Below are positions 32,225 through 43,490 of a stretch of DNA of 64,000 bases, in pieces. Every line of letters begins with the position of its first letter. The first letter of the stretch is position 1. This DNA is from Piezodorus guildinii (lineage: Eukaryota; Arthropoda; Insecta; Hemiptera; Pentatomidae). The stretch lies in the NCBI GenBank assembly GCA_023052935.1, contig CM041298.1, forward strand, positions 64,939,838 to 65,003,837, given 5' to 3'. The translations under genes were made by a program, and so were the position numbers. The notes beneath the pieces were generated by a model that did no database searches, was not told where the DNA came from, and saw only the letters and a list, made by a program, of their open reading frames with translations.

Positions 32225-33121
32225 TTGGGTTGATGCAAAATTAATGCAGGTTTCCTCTATTGCAATATCTTAATTCCAATTGTGTAAACAAAGCTAATCC
32301 TAACATTGATCATTATTATACCAAAACAAACCTTATCTAATACCCTCTCTTTCACCATGAATTTGTTTAGTAAAATCGTTTTGTTCAGTGTGTTCAAAGG
32401 TCTTGAATCGAAAATGTCAAAGTGCGATTTTCGTCAAATTTATTTTTACGAATTTAAATTAGGACGCAGCGCTGCGCAAACGGCTCGTAATATTAATGAA
32501 GTGTGGGGTCAGGGGGCTTTTAATGAGTGCACGGTGCAGTGTTGGTTCCAGAAGTTTCGCAGAGGAGATTTCGACCTCGAAGACAAGGAAGGTCGGGGCC
32601 GTCATCTTGCTCTGGACAACGACCAGCTGAGGTCAAAAGTGGAAGAAGACCCAACCAAAACCACACGAGAAATGGCGGCGGAACTCGGAACTCAAAAATT
32701 GCAACGTCTTTGCCCAGCATTGATGAATCGGAAGGGGCCGATCCTGCTCCACGATAACGCCAGACCACACGTTGCACAACCAACGCTTCGACGACTGCAC
32801 GAGTTGGGCTACGAAGTTCTCCAACATCCGTCTTATTCACCTGACCTCTCTCCTACAGACTTCCACTTTTTCAGGCATCTGGACAACTTTTTGAGGGAGA
32901 AAAATTTTCAAAACCAGGACGACATTGAAAATTCTTTTCGTGATTTCATTGAGTCCAGGGATTCGGATTTTTTTTCTGGTGGAATAAGAGCTTGTTGAAC
33001 GTTGGCAAAAGTGCATTGATTCAGATGGAAATTATTTTGATTAAATATATATGGTTAAAGTAAAGATATGGCGTATTTACAATACCTACTAAAAACCTGC
33101 ATTAATTTTGCATCAACCCAA
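32225..33121 (+). mobile_element. Mariner element of a second subfamily, internally deleted
   Basis: Terminal inverted repeats: ttgggttgatgcaaaattaa at the left and ttaattttgcatcaacccaa at the right, flanked by TA on both sides (32223-32224 and 33122-33123). Length 897 bp. The ends and protein differ from the copies at 521 and 22086. It is inserted just outside, or in, a minus-strand LINE C-terminus (33130-33372). Confidence 0.93.
32414..32998 (+). pseudogene. Mariner DD34D transposase with internal deletion
   Basis: The likely start is the ATG at 32414 (MSKCDFRQIYFYEFKLG). Residues 1-75 carry the first helix-turn-helix with SAAQTARNI and WFQKFRRGDFDLED. The second helix-turn-helix is cut off after REMAAELG, and the frame resumes at TQKLQRLCPALM. 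LLHDNARPH (second Asp) and SPDLSPTDFHFF (third Asp) are present, exactly 34 residues apart, the mariner DD34D spacing. The first Asp region is missing. Near 32985 a one-base frameshift ends the frame; the normal end, ERWQKCIDSDGNYFD, lies in another frame up to about 33043. Confidence 0.88.
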
Positions 33122-33129
33122 TATATAGA

Positions 33130-33372
33130 ATTGAAATATCGCAGCAAATATTGAAATTGCTCATCGTATAATAGAGATGATAGAAGGTATTGAAAAAATA
33201 AGAATTTAAATGAGAATAACAATGCATCTTGGCGGATATGGGTTGGCAGAGAATTCCAGAGTTTTTTCCCCCTAAATCTTCCATTTATTTTTTCATACAA
33301 AACATACAATATACTATAAAATATATCATCACGGGAATACGTAATAATAGCCCTTCTTTTGCTCGAGAGCAT
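33130..33372 (-). pseudogene. LINE C-terminal fragment (LWNSLP type)
   Basis: The minus-strand frame has GRFRGKKLWNSLPTHIRQDA followed by SFKFLFFQYL, the standard C-terminal LWNSLPxxIR-xxSFK pattern of RNase H-less LINE ORF2 proteins. It is short and lies directly next to the mariner right end. Confidence 0.55.
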
Positions 33373-33749
33373 TTAAAGGTGTGATAATACATACAAGATA
33401 AACATACTTTGTACTTTTAGCTTTATGGCATTCACTGGAAAGAATTCCAGAGATTATTAGAGCGGACAATGAAGGAATTATCAAAAATTTTAGTTCTGTG
33501 TGTAGGAACGTAGGGTCAGAATGGCGAAATCTTGTTTCAAGTGGACTCAGGATTTAAGGAGACTGTGGATGTAGGTAGGAGGCTGGGAATTAATATTTCG
33601 TTAACAAGTTATCTATGGGTCTTGAAGTTCAGTCAGTAAATAAGCAATTTTCGAGAATTCATAGTTCTCATATTTATGCGAATTTGAGAGAAAATATCGT
33701 CTTACATTCTTACATATACCTGTGGTAATACTACAAACATTGAAAAAAC

Positions 33750-33783
<34 letters not shown>

Positions 33784-34028
33784 ATATGTAAGTTGGTTTC
33801 AACAGATTTTATTATATCACAAAGAATAACATATGTTCATAAATATGTTTTTACACAAACAAATAATTAAAATAATTATTTACACAGACACACACACACA
33901 CTTTGATTGTTAATATTTACAGTATCAAAATTTATTATAAGTTCAAAAGAAAATTGTCATAGTACAATAAAATAAATTATTTATTTTGCATACCTAACAG
34001 AACCAATGTCCATCGGGTAGTCTATTAT

Positions 34029-34111
<83 letters not shown>

Positions 34112-34729
34112 ATTAAGCTTAATCAATGGCTATTTGGATAAAACAAAAATATGGAGGTTGTTTAGTATTCCATTATCTCAACACCTAAAAAAATGACAGG
34201 ACATCAGCCTTACTTTTTTTCTTTTCAGCAAGTACGGTCCAGAATTCTAGATTTTAGAAGACTAGAGTCAAACATTTGTTCTTGAAAGTCATTATTTTCA
34301 AGAAAAGTAATTAATGAAAATATCATTATGTCGCATCAATTGATCGAGGAACATTTCAATATGGAATTACATTTTATTTTGAGATCGGCTGACTTGAATT
34401 TAGAGCTTCAGTAACCTTGAGAGACCAAGGATCAATTGGATTTTACGCCGGGTAGACTTTTGAAGGGAAGCAAGGGTGGAGTGACAGTAATAGGATCTTA
34501 AGAAAAATGTACAATGGATAGCAATTTATTCAAAATTTTTATTAGTTTTTGAGTACGTCGCAAAAGTCAAAATTAAAAAAAAAATACTGTATTTAGTTTA
34601 TTATTTTCAATAATATGCCTCTGTTGCATTGTTTAAAACTCTCTTGTTTGGCACATTAATTATTGTAAAAATTATTATTTTGTCTTTAAGAAAGGGCCTT
34701 AGGCCCTAAGACAATAAAAATCTAATCTG
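33373..34729. other. No gene seen; (TG)n and (TA)n tracts
   Basis: Contains (TG)n at about 33752-33780 and (TA)n at about 34040-34107. 34690-34720 has 'aagggccttaggccctaaga' before caataaaa, which looks like a LINE 3' end, but no coding part was recognised upstream. Confidence 0.5.
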
Positions 34730-36191
34730 CAGTTCTGCGCGTGCGCGTGAGTATAGCGGTCATCTTTCAAGTCGGCTCTCGGATTTCTTGCTTTTGCAGT
34801 TGGATTTCACATCAGCAGATTCTTGAAAACATCATCAGACTTCAGGATAACAACAACAGTTATTATTGGAGCAAACAACGGTAAGTTGTGTTATAATTTA
34901 CAGTGTAAAGTGAATGCTGAGTCACCTCTTCATATAAGCTGATTGCCAATAGCCCGGCAAGGCTGGTCTTGCTTAACTTTTTTATTAAGTTATCGTTTTT
35001 TCCCACATCTGGTTATTATTTAATTATTTTCTTTAATTGAAATGCGATATTATCATAAAGTAATGTCCTCCAAAGCTTCAACTAAAAGATCTAGATTTAA
35101 TGGTTCAAACCCGTCTCCTACAAAACAAAGACCCCGCCGTGATACTAATAAAAGATTAAATCTACAAGCTACCCCTTCGGGTACTAACTCAGAATCTGAA
35201 CCACAACCTGGCACATCGATACAAGGGATGATTGACAAATCTCCGTTTTTCACCCCAGTGAACCACGGCCTCCTCCAATATTTGTCAAAAATATTAAAAA
35301 TTTCCAGTTGTTATTTGCGCAATTGAACAAAATTACCGAATCTAACAGCTACTACTGTATGAGTAGATTAATGATAACAACATATCTCCTACCACTGCCG
35401 AGACATATTGAAAAATAGTGAAATATCTAACTGATACCAAAGCGGATTTCCATACCTAATAGCTACGCCAAGAGAGAGCTTTAAGGGTTGTAATCAGAAA
35501 CTTACACCCCTCGACACTAGTTGAAGCTATTAAAGAAGAACTAACGGAGATGGACTATATAAAGTGCCTACTACCTCTCTTATTTGTGGACTTGGAACCA
35601 TCAGAAGGAGTTGAAAAATCTATGACCTCAATAGATTGTACTATACCAGTGTAACTATAATTGTCATGCTTGGCGTATTAAGGTGAACGAAAGCAAATGC
35701 ACACACGTCATATTCACCCTTCAACGCAAATCCTGTCCAACGGTTAATCTCAATTCCATGCTTCCTCAGACACAGCCCGGCATCTCGGCTTTTTACTAGA
35801 CAAAAGACTAACGTGGAACCCACATACAAGACTTAAACGACAAGAAGCACCACCCATCCCTACAATCCTCCTCGAAGATTGAAACGGCAGTGGCAGGGAG
35901 ACGTATTGTAAACATTTAAATTGGAGTTCTGACACTCCTCAGATCCTCTACTCATGTACTGTATATTTGTGGCTACAGCGCCCTGACTGAGATAGAGGCG
36001 CTGGGATCTGTTGGATTCCGCTTTTTCCTCCACAAGTGCAGGGAAAAGCCCAGTCTGGGGTCCCTTTAGCGGTTGTATATATTGTATATAGTTATGATTG
36101 TTTGTATGAATTTATTTATTTGCCAACTTATTTATTTATCTCAATATTAGGTTGTTGTTTTGATTTTTTTAAATTTATTATTATTTTTATG

Positions 36192-36234
<43 letters not shown>

Positions 36235-36374
36235 TTTATTTATTTTCTATTTTATGTAATTTGACTTTTATTATTATTTTCTGTATACATTGTATGAATA
36301 TGTATCACATCACTATTACTACTGTTCATTTTGTAACAAATTGTAATATATCTCAATAAATAAAAATAAAAAAT
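34730..36374 (+). mobile_element. Jockey-clade element with large internal deletions, 9-bp TSD
   Basis: tctaatctg occurs on both sides (34721-34729 and 36375-36383). The element starts CAGTTCTGCGCGTGCGCG and has a 5'UTR, part of ORF1, a scrap of RT (NCHAWRIKVNESKC) and a 3'UTR that closely matches 53500-53980 ('ggattccgctttttcctcca', then AATAAA-rich tail). Most of ORF2 is missing, yet both ends are present, so the deletion predates or accompanied insertion. A (TA)n tract sits at 36196-36231. Confidence 0.8.
35042..35635 (+). pseudogene. Jockey ORF1 (gag-like) remnant
   Basis: The first frame (35042-35326) is a Ser/Pro/Lys-rich N-terminus (NPSPTKQRPRRDTNKR). After frame changes, RELRVVIRNLHPSTLVEAIK and PLLFVDLEPSEG appear. 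These match the RVVIKNLHxxTP and PMFFVD segments of ORF1 at 61552, a conserved pre-zinc-knuckle domain of Jockey ORF1 proteins. The zinc knuckles are deleted. Confidence 0.65.
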
Positions 36375-36544
36375 TCTAATCTGTACTCGACAAAAAAAAA
36401 AATTATTATAATTATTTTTTTTTTTTTAATCAAAATAGCCATGTGAAGCTAAAATAGAAATTCTTTAATAATAAATTTGAATGAAATGTATCCTGGCTAA
36501 TATCGTTATTTTTATTATAACAATGTTTTTCTGGTTCATCTGAG

Positions 36545-36800
36545 GTTTAATTTATAGAATAACAGCCTTCTGTGCTTAAGGTCCTGGTTTCGAACCCGGC
36601 AGATGTCCAGGGGATTTCTTAAAAGGAGTAAATAATCCTTGGTCATGCCGTTTCTCTCGAATTAGACGTAAAAGGGTGGTCCCCGTGCCTCTGCGATGTC
36701 AGCTAATCGTTACAGATCTCTATCCTTATTGAACCTGAAAAAGCCTAATTTAGGACTCCCACAGAAGCATCGTTCGATTAGTCACAGAAAAATAAAGTAA
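36545..36800 (+). mobile_element. tRNA-derived SINE, family A (copy 3)
   Basis: The B-box-like ggtttcgaacccggcag lies near 36590. The body contains 'aggagtaaataatccttggt', 'agggtggtccccgtgc' and the tail 'cgattagtcacagaaaaata' with aaagtaacgtt, matching the tails of copies at 7590 and 47495. The A-box is weak. Confidence 0.7.
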
Positions 36801-37016
36801 CGTTGTAAGAATAAAGTAATTATCAATATAATTCTTTATACTATCATTTCACCTTTGGCGATGTTTAAAAGTTCTCAAGTAGAATTTGAATAGGAAGTTG
36901 TACTGTTGTTTGTGTTGCTGTAATGCTGCTCGCACCAAATTTGCTTTTAGAAATTTACAATGTGTAAAATATTTCCTGTTCTTCTTCCTTAGTTGATCAT
37001 TAATTTCTTTCATATT

Positions 37017-37477
37017 TTATATTGATACATTTTTACAATTGCTAACGTAGAGAGACACTGAATTACGTAAAAAAAAAAAATTACACATCTTTGTAGGATT
37101 GTCAGAAATGGGAGAGGAGGCAAGGGTTGAAACCAGTTCGTTATAGTTGGAGTGGAGTTTGTTATGGAAAGAGTGATACCTGGTTCGGGCCAAATCTGCT
37201 ACATATTTAACATTAAGGTCTTTGTGGATGAGTTGATTCGTGACGAAGTAAGGAGCATTGAGGATTTTTTGAAGTATTTTGGATTTTAAGGTTTGATGAC
37301 GGAAAGAATTTGATGGTTTAGTACAGCCCCAAAGCTCAACTCCGTAAATCCAGATAGGCCTTATGATGGTCATGTAGATGAGCCTTTAGTAGTTAAGTGG
37401 AAGGTTAGAGCGTCTGTCTAGTAAGTGTTGAAGTAACCGAAAGCGGCGAGCAGTTTCTTGTCGTTTCAGTCTAGTGT
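37017..37477 (-). pseudogene. Jockey-clade RT C-terminal fragment
   Basis: The minus-strand frame has IYMTIIRPIWIYGVELWGC, KILQKILNAPYFVTNQLIHK and DLNVKYVADLARTRYHSFHN, nearly the same as the frame at 54186-54509. Upstream on the minus strand (to 37477) RLKRQETARRF continues it. The end is cut at an A-run near 37070 and the 3'UTR is lost. Confidence 0.8.
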
Positions 37478-37711
37478 GCGGCCGTTTCTATTTAATATTA
37501 AATCGTCCAAGCATACCAATGTCATCTATATTGCTCTGTGCCAGCTTAAAAAACTGTTGAGTGGCAGCTATTGTGATTCTATCTTTCAATGTGTGCCTTA
37601 CATTAAACTCATACATACAATTGATTATGTGAAATTTCCCAACATAGATAATAGGAATATTTTTTAAAAAATAAAAAATTTAGAAATATTTTTTGAATCC
37701 TTTTTATCAAA

Positions 37712-37749
37712 TGCACTTTTTTATGGTTTCAGGAAACCATAGAAGTGCA
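37712..37749. repeat. Near-perfect inverted repeat with 2-base loop
   Basis: The left arm TGCACTT..TATGGTTTC (37712-37730) pairs with GAAACCATAgAAGTGCA (37733-37749), with a small bulge. It lies about 86 bp upstream of the splice acceptor of the host exon at 37836. Confidence 0.75.
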
Positions 37750-37835
37750 CCATATATGATTTTTTTCATTCAATGTTTTACAATTATTCTACTATACTCC
37801 TGACATGAGAACTGAACCACTGTTGTACGTTGCAG

Positions 37836-38185
37836 ACTGCTGGCGGCCGCTGGGCCAGAGGGATCCACTCAGCGACCCTACCCACGAGTACTCTCCTCCA
37901 GTGACCAGCGGGGTCCAGTACTGGGCTCCAGAGCCGCCATCGGTCCGGCTTGAACCACCGCCTCCACTCCGACCACTGCCCTGGCTCAGCACAGTCCACA
38001 TCACCACAGCCTACCCGCCGCCGCTCACCATCATCCAGAGGACGTCCACTGCTTCGGTCCCCAACTTCGTGGAGCTGACCTCTGTGTCAACTTCGACGAC
38101 CACGACGACGACCGAAGCTACGACCCCAGAGCCTACCAGCGCAGCCCCACCGTATTCTGCAGTCGTGATACAAGGACACTCTAAG
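37836..38185 (+). CDS. Host gene, internal exon (Pro/Thr-rich protein)
   Basis: A GC-rich block in AT-rich surroundings, bounded by TTGCAG (acceptor, AG at 37834-37835) and GTACGT (donor, 38186). It is open in one frame throughout: CWRPLGQRDPLSDPTHEYSP, several Pro-rich stretches (EPPPPLRPLPW), a Ser/Thr run (TSVSTSTTTTTTEATTPEPT) and the end YSAVVIQGHSK. The exon begins in phase 1 and ends in phase 0. The Thr/Pro stretch suggests an extracellular, possibly O-glycosylated linker, but that is inference. I do not recognise the gene; upstream exons are probably outside the window. The partner exon is at 59394. Confidence 0.65.
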
Positions 38186-38554
38186 GTACGTGACCTAATG
38201 TAATGGTGAAAACATTTTTTAAGAAAATTGTCTACATTTATTTTTAAAGTACTAAGCTGTATAAAAAGTAAAGGAGGCCTTGGAATCCGTGTATGGTATA
38301 TTGCTTGATAGTAAAATAAACACATTGTTTAAATGTTAAAGGCTTATAATCACTAAAACTCTTTCCGGCAATAGTTTTTTTTTTTTTTTTTTTTAATTTA
38401 AAACTTCTATGTCTTGAAAGTACAAAACAATACGGAACTACAATTCTTGGCGTTTTTCCTATGTATATATGTAAAATTCAATCAATCATATTTATTTCTT
38501 TTTTTTAGTTATCACAAACCCATTGTACAATACAAAAAAGAAAATAAATAATGT
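38186..38554 (+). other. Start of a long intron, no feature seen
   Basis: The GTACGT donor is followed by AT-rich sequence with a T-tract near 38375. The intron is inferred to run to 59393. Confidence 0.5.
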
Positions 38555-38660
38555 GAACAAAATTGGAGGCTGATACATAACTTCATCACTCTTTTATTAA
38601 ATAATAATGCACAACGTTTTGGCTAAAATGCCATCTTCAGGTGCAAAAGAACAATTTTAT
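38555..38660 (-). repeat. Penelope-type terminal stem-loop, minus strand
   Basis: The minus strand reads caCCTGAAGATGGC, a loop, GCCAAAACGTTGTGC: CTGAAGA, extra T, a GGC/GCC stem and AAAACG. The flank 'aattggaggctgatacata' matches the family at 13905-13985. Confidence 0.55.
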
Positions 38661-39107
38661 CTGCAGGTACAAAATATCGTCCAATTAAAAATAATCAATC
38701 TCACAATTTTATAATGAAAATTACATAACTAGCAAATATGTAATAAAATAAATAAAATTCATGCAGTAAGAATGTTAACAATCTATAAGATTAACGTTAA
38801 TTTCTAAACATAGTTAAAAACAATTTCAAAATAAATAGTTAAACATGAAACAAAAAACAAATTCCACTATAAAAATACAATATGAAAGGAATCAGTTGAT
38901 CTACCATGCTCATAATTGTTAAAATTCAATCAAAGTTTTATTCACAGAAATTGACCTTTACCTTAAAGAATCTACACCTTATTAGAATAAATAATTTTAT
39001 TTGTATATAATTAAAAAAAAAAAACAAATTCTGATTTGTTTCTTATTCATCCTACTAATACGATCCATAATAATACTACGTAATACATACTTTTTTTATA
39101 TATATAT

Positions 39108-39149
<42 letters not shown>

Positions 39150-39944
39150 AATTACGATTGACAAGGTCTTAGGCACACATTTCCCCTTCCCCCTCCGTGA
39201 TACACAAGTGTTCCAGCAATATTTTTTTTCTCTAATCCCCTCTATTGTACCACAAACAAGAAACAAATGTGACAATTGCAAAAACAAATTATGTAACAGT
39301 TCAGGCTTGTACTATTGCTGAAGTAGTACAAGGTACCAGTATATTTGGATTTCTGCGAGAGAGACATGCATATTTTTTTGTAGTATTTCTTAATAACATC
39401 CGTTAAGATAACGATTAAAGTAACGATTTGTTGTTTATGTAAAAGGGGCAGTAAGTAATGAAGCGGTGGAATGAAGACTGAAAGATTTGAATTGTCTGCA
39501 AGTGTGATTTTTCGCATGAGCCTCACACCAAAGTACCGGAAGTCTACATCGTGTTGTAAATTATAGTTTCGTTGTAAAGGAATAATTTTGCTAATGTATC
39601 TAGCACGAAATGTATTCGATTCTTGGGTTCCATAGGATCTGAGTAAAAAATCGGAGACAGACAAAGCAGGAGGTTACAGATGTATTCTAACCATTGGCTT
39701 TGAGGACTGAAGCATTGAAGAAGGTTTTCCAAGCCGCGTCAGCGCGATAGCCGACCAGCATCCGGTGGAGATCAGGTTTTCATCCTTTTACCGCAGAGCA
39801 TCACATCAACTATTTCGAATGCGCTCTGAATCTGAATTTATTTATTTTTTCTTCTGTGTTTTCGTTTATTATTATCTTAAACTTTTTTAAAAATGCAATA
39901 CATGTCCTTTTTTTACATATACCTGTATATATTATGAGAAACAG
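38661..39944. other. No gene recognised; (TA)n at 39098-39142
   Basis: A minus-strand frame (39242-39664; YISKIIPLQRNYNLQHDVDF) is longer than its surroundings would suggest but matches nothing I know. It may be a decayed LINE C-terminus. Confidence 0.4.
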
Positions 39945-40765
39945 TAATTGAAAAAACGCTGCAAATAATTACACAATGGTTTATTATTTCCAAATAACAA
40001 TATTAGGTTATAACTGTTTCTAAAGCTGTAGATAGGCAATTAGGTAATATGAAAAGAAATAATTCAAAGGATATCATGTCACAGATTTTAAAACGCAATA
40101 TCATAGCTAGTTGTTAACCAATTTCAATGATTCTTTTTTCATTTTGTCTAAAATTTAATTCTCTATTAAGTAACACTAAAACCAAAACTTTTGGTACTTA
40201 TTTATTTAATAATGGGTGAAATTTAAATTTTTCTTCTTTTCATTTTTTATAATTATCCACGGTCTTTTGGTTAAAAAACAATAATGAATTTTGTATCTAT
40301 CTTCGAAAAGAACGTAGTTAGTTACAAGCGTACATATAAGCAAGATTTCAATTTTTTTTTTTTTTTTTTTTTTTTCTTATCGCGCTCTACTGATTCTAAA
40401 ATAATATAAATACTTTTCTCTATCGTCAAAAATAACTGATTTATGTGTAAAATTTCATTTTTTTGTTCTTTTCTTTTCTCTCTTTTATAAAATTATTTCC
40501 GTTTTTTTTTTTTTTTTTTTTTGTTTAAAAACAATGATAATTTTTTTCTCTATCTTAAAAAATAACTGAGTTATTGAATTATATAACGTTTAATCGGCCG
40601 TCATTTAAGACTAACCAGCTGACATCAACTTCTAGGTGTTAGGATCATCGTTGCATGGACTAGTATTTTTATGGCAAATTTCAAAATAAATTGGCCCAGT
40701 AGTAATTCGTTATTCGGATTCTACACATCTTGAAACGTAAGTTCTCAAATTTTGAGGGGCGGTAA
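39945..40765 (+). repeat. Dispersed repeat family X (copy 2)
   Basis: Matches copy 1 at 14040-14480 in several ordered blocks ('attacacaatggtttattat', 'aaccaatttcaatgattctt', 'atcgcgctctactgattcta', 'aaaataactgagttat'). The end 'ttattcggattctacacatc' is shared with the minus-strand copy at 47105. T-tracts at 40351-40375, 40503-40521 and 40768-40790. Confidence 0.65.
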
Positions 40766-41534
40766 TTTTTTTTTTTTTTTTTTTTTTTTTTGTCAATTGC
40801 AAAAGTGGATTATTGAAAATAATAAACCAAAATCAATTTGTTTCATGCTATTCTTTATGATTATTTAACAATACTTTTGAAAAAATAAGATATATAAAGA
40901 TTATCTCGTAAGTGCCTAGTCATATTGTAGAAGGAAATACTCGAACTCAAAGTTCATATGGCCCATAGCCTAGTTGTTCAGGGATCCTACATAAACAAGA
41001 ATAAACATTATAATTAAAATTAACATTGAATTATAATCACCACGCTCCATCATTTTCGTCCCTCAACTTTGATTGGAAAGTCAGAGGCAGAGAGTACTGT
41101 AGAAAAGAGAGTTCAGTCATGAAATCATAGTAGTGAAGTGAAGAAAAAGTGTTAGTGAAAAGACAAGGCAGTGAAAGCCCACAACATTGTAACAGTAAAT
41201 AAATTTAAAAAAAAAATAGAAACGGACATATAACATTGATATATAGTCAGAAAGCTTTTAATGACGTTAATATAATAAATAATAACAATATCATACAGAT
41301 TTCATTTCATCCGCTGTGTAAATTTAAAAAAAAATAATTCGGATAGGTTTTATAATTATTAACTATTCTGATTAAACTTTATTGCCAAAATAAAAAAATC
41401 TTTAAAGTGTAATTTTTGTTTACGTAATTCACCGTCTCTCTTCGTTAGCAGTTGTAAAAATGTATCAATATAAAATATAAAAGAAATTAATGATAAACCA
41501 AGGAAGAACAGGGAATATTTTCCACGTTGTAAAT
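40766..41534. other. No gene seen
   Basis: AT-rich intronic sequence with short A-tracts. No element recognised. Confidence 0.45.
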
Positions 41535-41940
41535 TTTTGCAGCTTTGGGGCTCTGCAATGGACATCCAATCCTCACAATCAAAAATCCTTCGCAAAATCC
41601 TGAATGCCCCTTATTTTGTGACAAATCAACTCCTCCATAATGACCTAAACATCCCATTTGTTGGATGCATGGCCCTTGATAAATACACCTCTTTTCATTC
41701 TAAACTCCCTGTCCACACACATCTACTCGTTCGTTATTTATCTTCCCTAGATGTCCCTGATAACCCTCCGAGGCAATTGAAAAGAAGGTGGTCACAGAAC
41801 CTACTGCCTTAAAATAGTTAGTGAAGTGCTACCACTGGGTAGTTCTTTCTCAAGACATTTTCATGACTTTTCTTCGTTCTGCATATTTACTCATTGTGTT
41901 GTTCAATACAGTTGTAAATTACAATAAATAAATAAAATAT
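41535..41940 (+). pseudogene. Jockey-clade RT C-terminus and 3'UTR
   Basis: The frame LQLWGSAMDIQSSQSKILRK, LNAPYFVTNQLLHNDLNIPF, then PPRQLKRRWSQNLLP and a stop matches the Jockey C-terminus elsewhere in the window. The 3'UTR carries 'gtgctaccactgggtagttc' and ends ttgtaaattacaataaataa, close to the tail of the full element at 54051 (minus). 5'-truncated. Part of the LINE load of the host intron. Confidence 0.78.
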
Positions 41941-41944
41941 GTAT

Positions 41945-42914
41945 AAGTTTTTAAGGTTTTTGATGTTTTTTTTCAGGTATGGATATGAGAACTTCTCTTA
42001 ACGCAAAGTACTCCAGTTATCGGGCTAATTACATATATGAGTGTTTTTACTAAAGCTTTATATGGGGTTGGATGGCCTTTTGAATTAAAATCGTCGACTC
42101 AATATATTTGAAAAACGAAAATACCTTGATCCCTTAAACTCATAATTTTATTTTCAAAACTTTTGCTTTTTATACAAGTTTCGATTGATCTCTAAACAGC
42201 TTCGGAACTAATTTGAAACTGTTAAAACGTTATATAACTCCCTTTATAATTAATGAGACTTGAAATTCAGAATGCATTAATAAAGAAGTATTAGGAACCT
42301 TGTAAGTTTCTCCAGAGTTTGTACTCGGCCTGGAACAGAAGCTGCTCTCCAGTAAATTATTCCTAGAATGGTCCTTTTAATCAGTGGACCAAATATCGAT
42401 TTATAGAAGTGCAAAGAAAGTCTCCTCCCTTATAGATGATCCTAAGAAAAAATTTAATCTTCGAATCTTCAAAAGATTTGAATTGACTCGAATCGTTATG
42501 AGTTTTTTACTTAGTAGCTTACAAAGCCCACTCTTTAGTCATTATCCGCTTTGATATTTATCAGACGAAGATAGGTGACCATTCGATCATTAAAGAACAG
42601 AATTATTTTTTAATAAAATCTTGGTATTGATAGTAGAGCTAAGAGTTTTGTTCCTAGAAGCTTATACTATTAGTGTGCAATAAAGTTTTTGAAATGAAAT
42701 TAAAAAAAAATTCTGGGATCAAGACCCCTTAGAATAATAACAATGAGCAAAAAGAAATCCCTATGGTCTGGTTATTTTCGAAAAAAATACATACAAAACA
42801 TCAAACGTTATACTATTATACTATATTATACCACGGTTTGTATGCCTCTTATTTAAAATCACTAGTCCAAAACCAACAACTAAACATTAAAATACGTTTT
42901 TATCAAATTAACAA
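41945..42914. other. No gene recognised
   Basis: 42280-42690 is less AT-rich and ends 'gtgtgcaataaagtttttga', reminiscent of a LINE 3' end, but I see no coding signature. Confidence 0.4.
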
Positions 42915-43490
42915 CAATTAAAATTATAATTGGGGAGTGAAGTTCAATACTCCATGCCTGATAGTGAATATTTTTAAACAAACTATGGAAGAATAAGAAA
43001 TATGTGATAATGTAATATTTTTTAGCCAATTTAGTTACCAAATGAATATATTGACCTTCGGTGACACAAAAATAAGGAGATTTTCATGAAATATGACCGA
43101 TATTGAATGATCTGGATATTTGTAAGTATTAATAAAATACAAATAAAATAAAAAAAAGGAGGTTGAATTATAATTTTAATTATTTTTGTCGGATGAGGGA
43201 CCTTCTGTTGGATGAGGGACCTTCTAAGCTAAATCCGTAATAGGAAGCACGCCGCTGGGCATCTTCTCTCCATCATGCCTAACACGCCAACTATCATTCC
43301 TTCATCATTACATTCACTGATTGTCAACATTTATTGACAGGTGTGAATACAAAATTTTGAAGATAAAAAAAAAATATATTGTTAATTTGTATAAAATGTA
43401 ATTTAATGTTGAATTATTATTGATTTTTGACTAGTGATTCTGAAGCATAAATAATATTTAAAAAGAAGAAATGTTTCCGGATAATTTATT
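42915..43490 (+). repeat. Penelope-like terminal repeat (copy 3), interrupted
   Basis: 'ggggagtgaagttcaatact', 'gccaatttagttaccaaatg' and, after an insertion, 'gactagtgattctgaag' with 'aatatttaaaaagaagaaat' follow the order of 29310-29690. The stem-loop core after ctgaag is deleted in this copy. A Jockey 3' fragment (about 43195-43375) sits inside, so the order of events is Penelope first, Jockey second. Confidence 0.6.
43195..43375 (+). mobile_element. Jockey 3'UTR fragment inserted in the Penelope repeat
   Basis: 'aagcacgccgctgggcatct', 'catgcctaacacgcc' and 'ttattgacaggtgtgaata' followed by an A-run match the 3'UTR at 50735-50867. The front contains a 19-bp tandem duplication (gatgagggaccttctgttg, then gatgagggaccttcta). 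5'-truncated inside the UTR. Confidence 0.7.

Noticed and set aside
32520..32840. Minus-strand 106-codon frame inside the mariner
   Set aside because: Antisense of the transposase remnant; the plus-strand frame carries the conserved motifs.
39242..39664. Minus-strand 140-codon frame
   Set aside because: The first third looks protein-like but I recognise no family, and the rest is low complexity. Noted as a possible decayed LINE C-terminus only.
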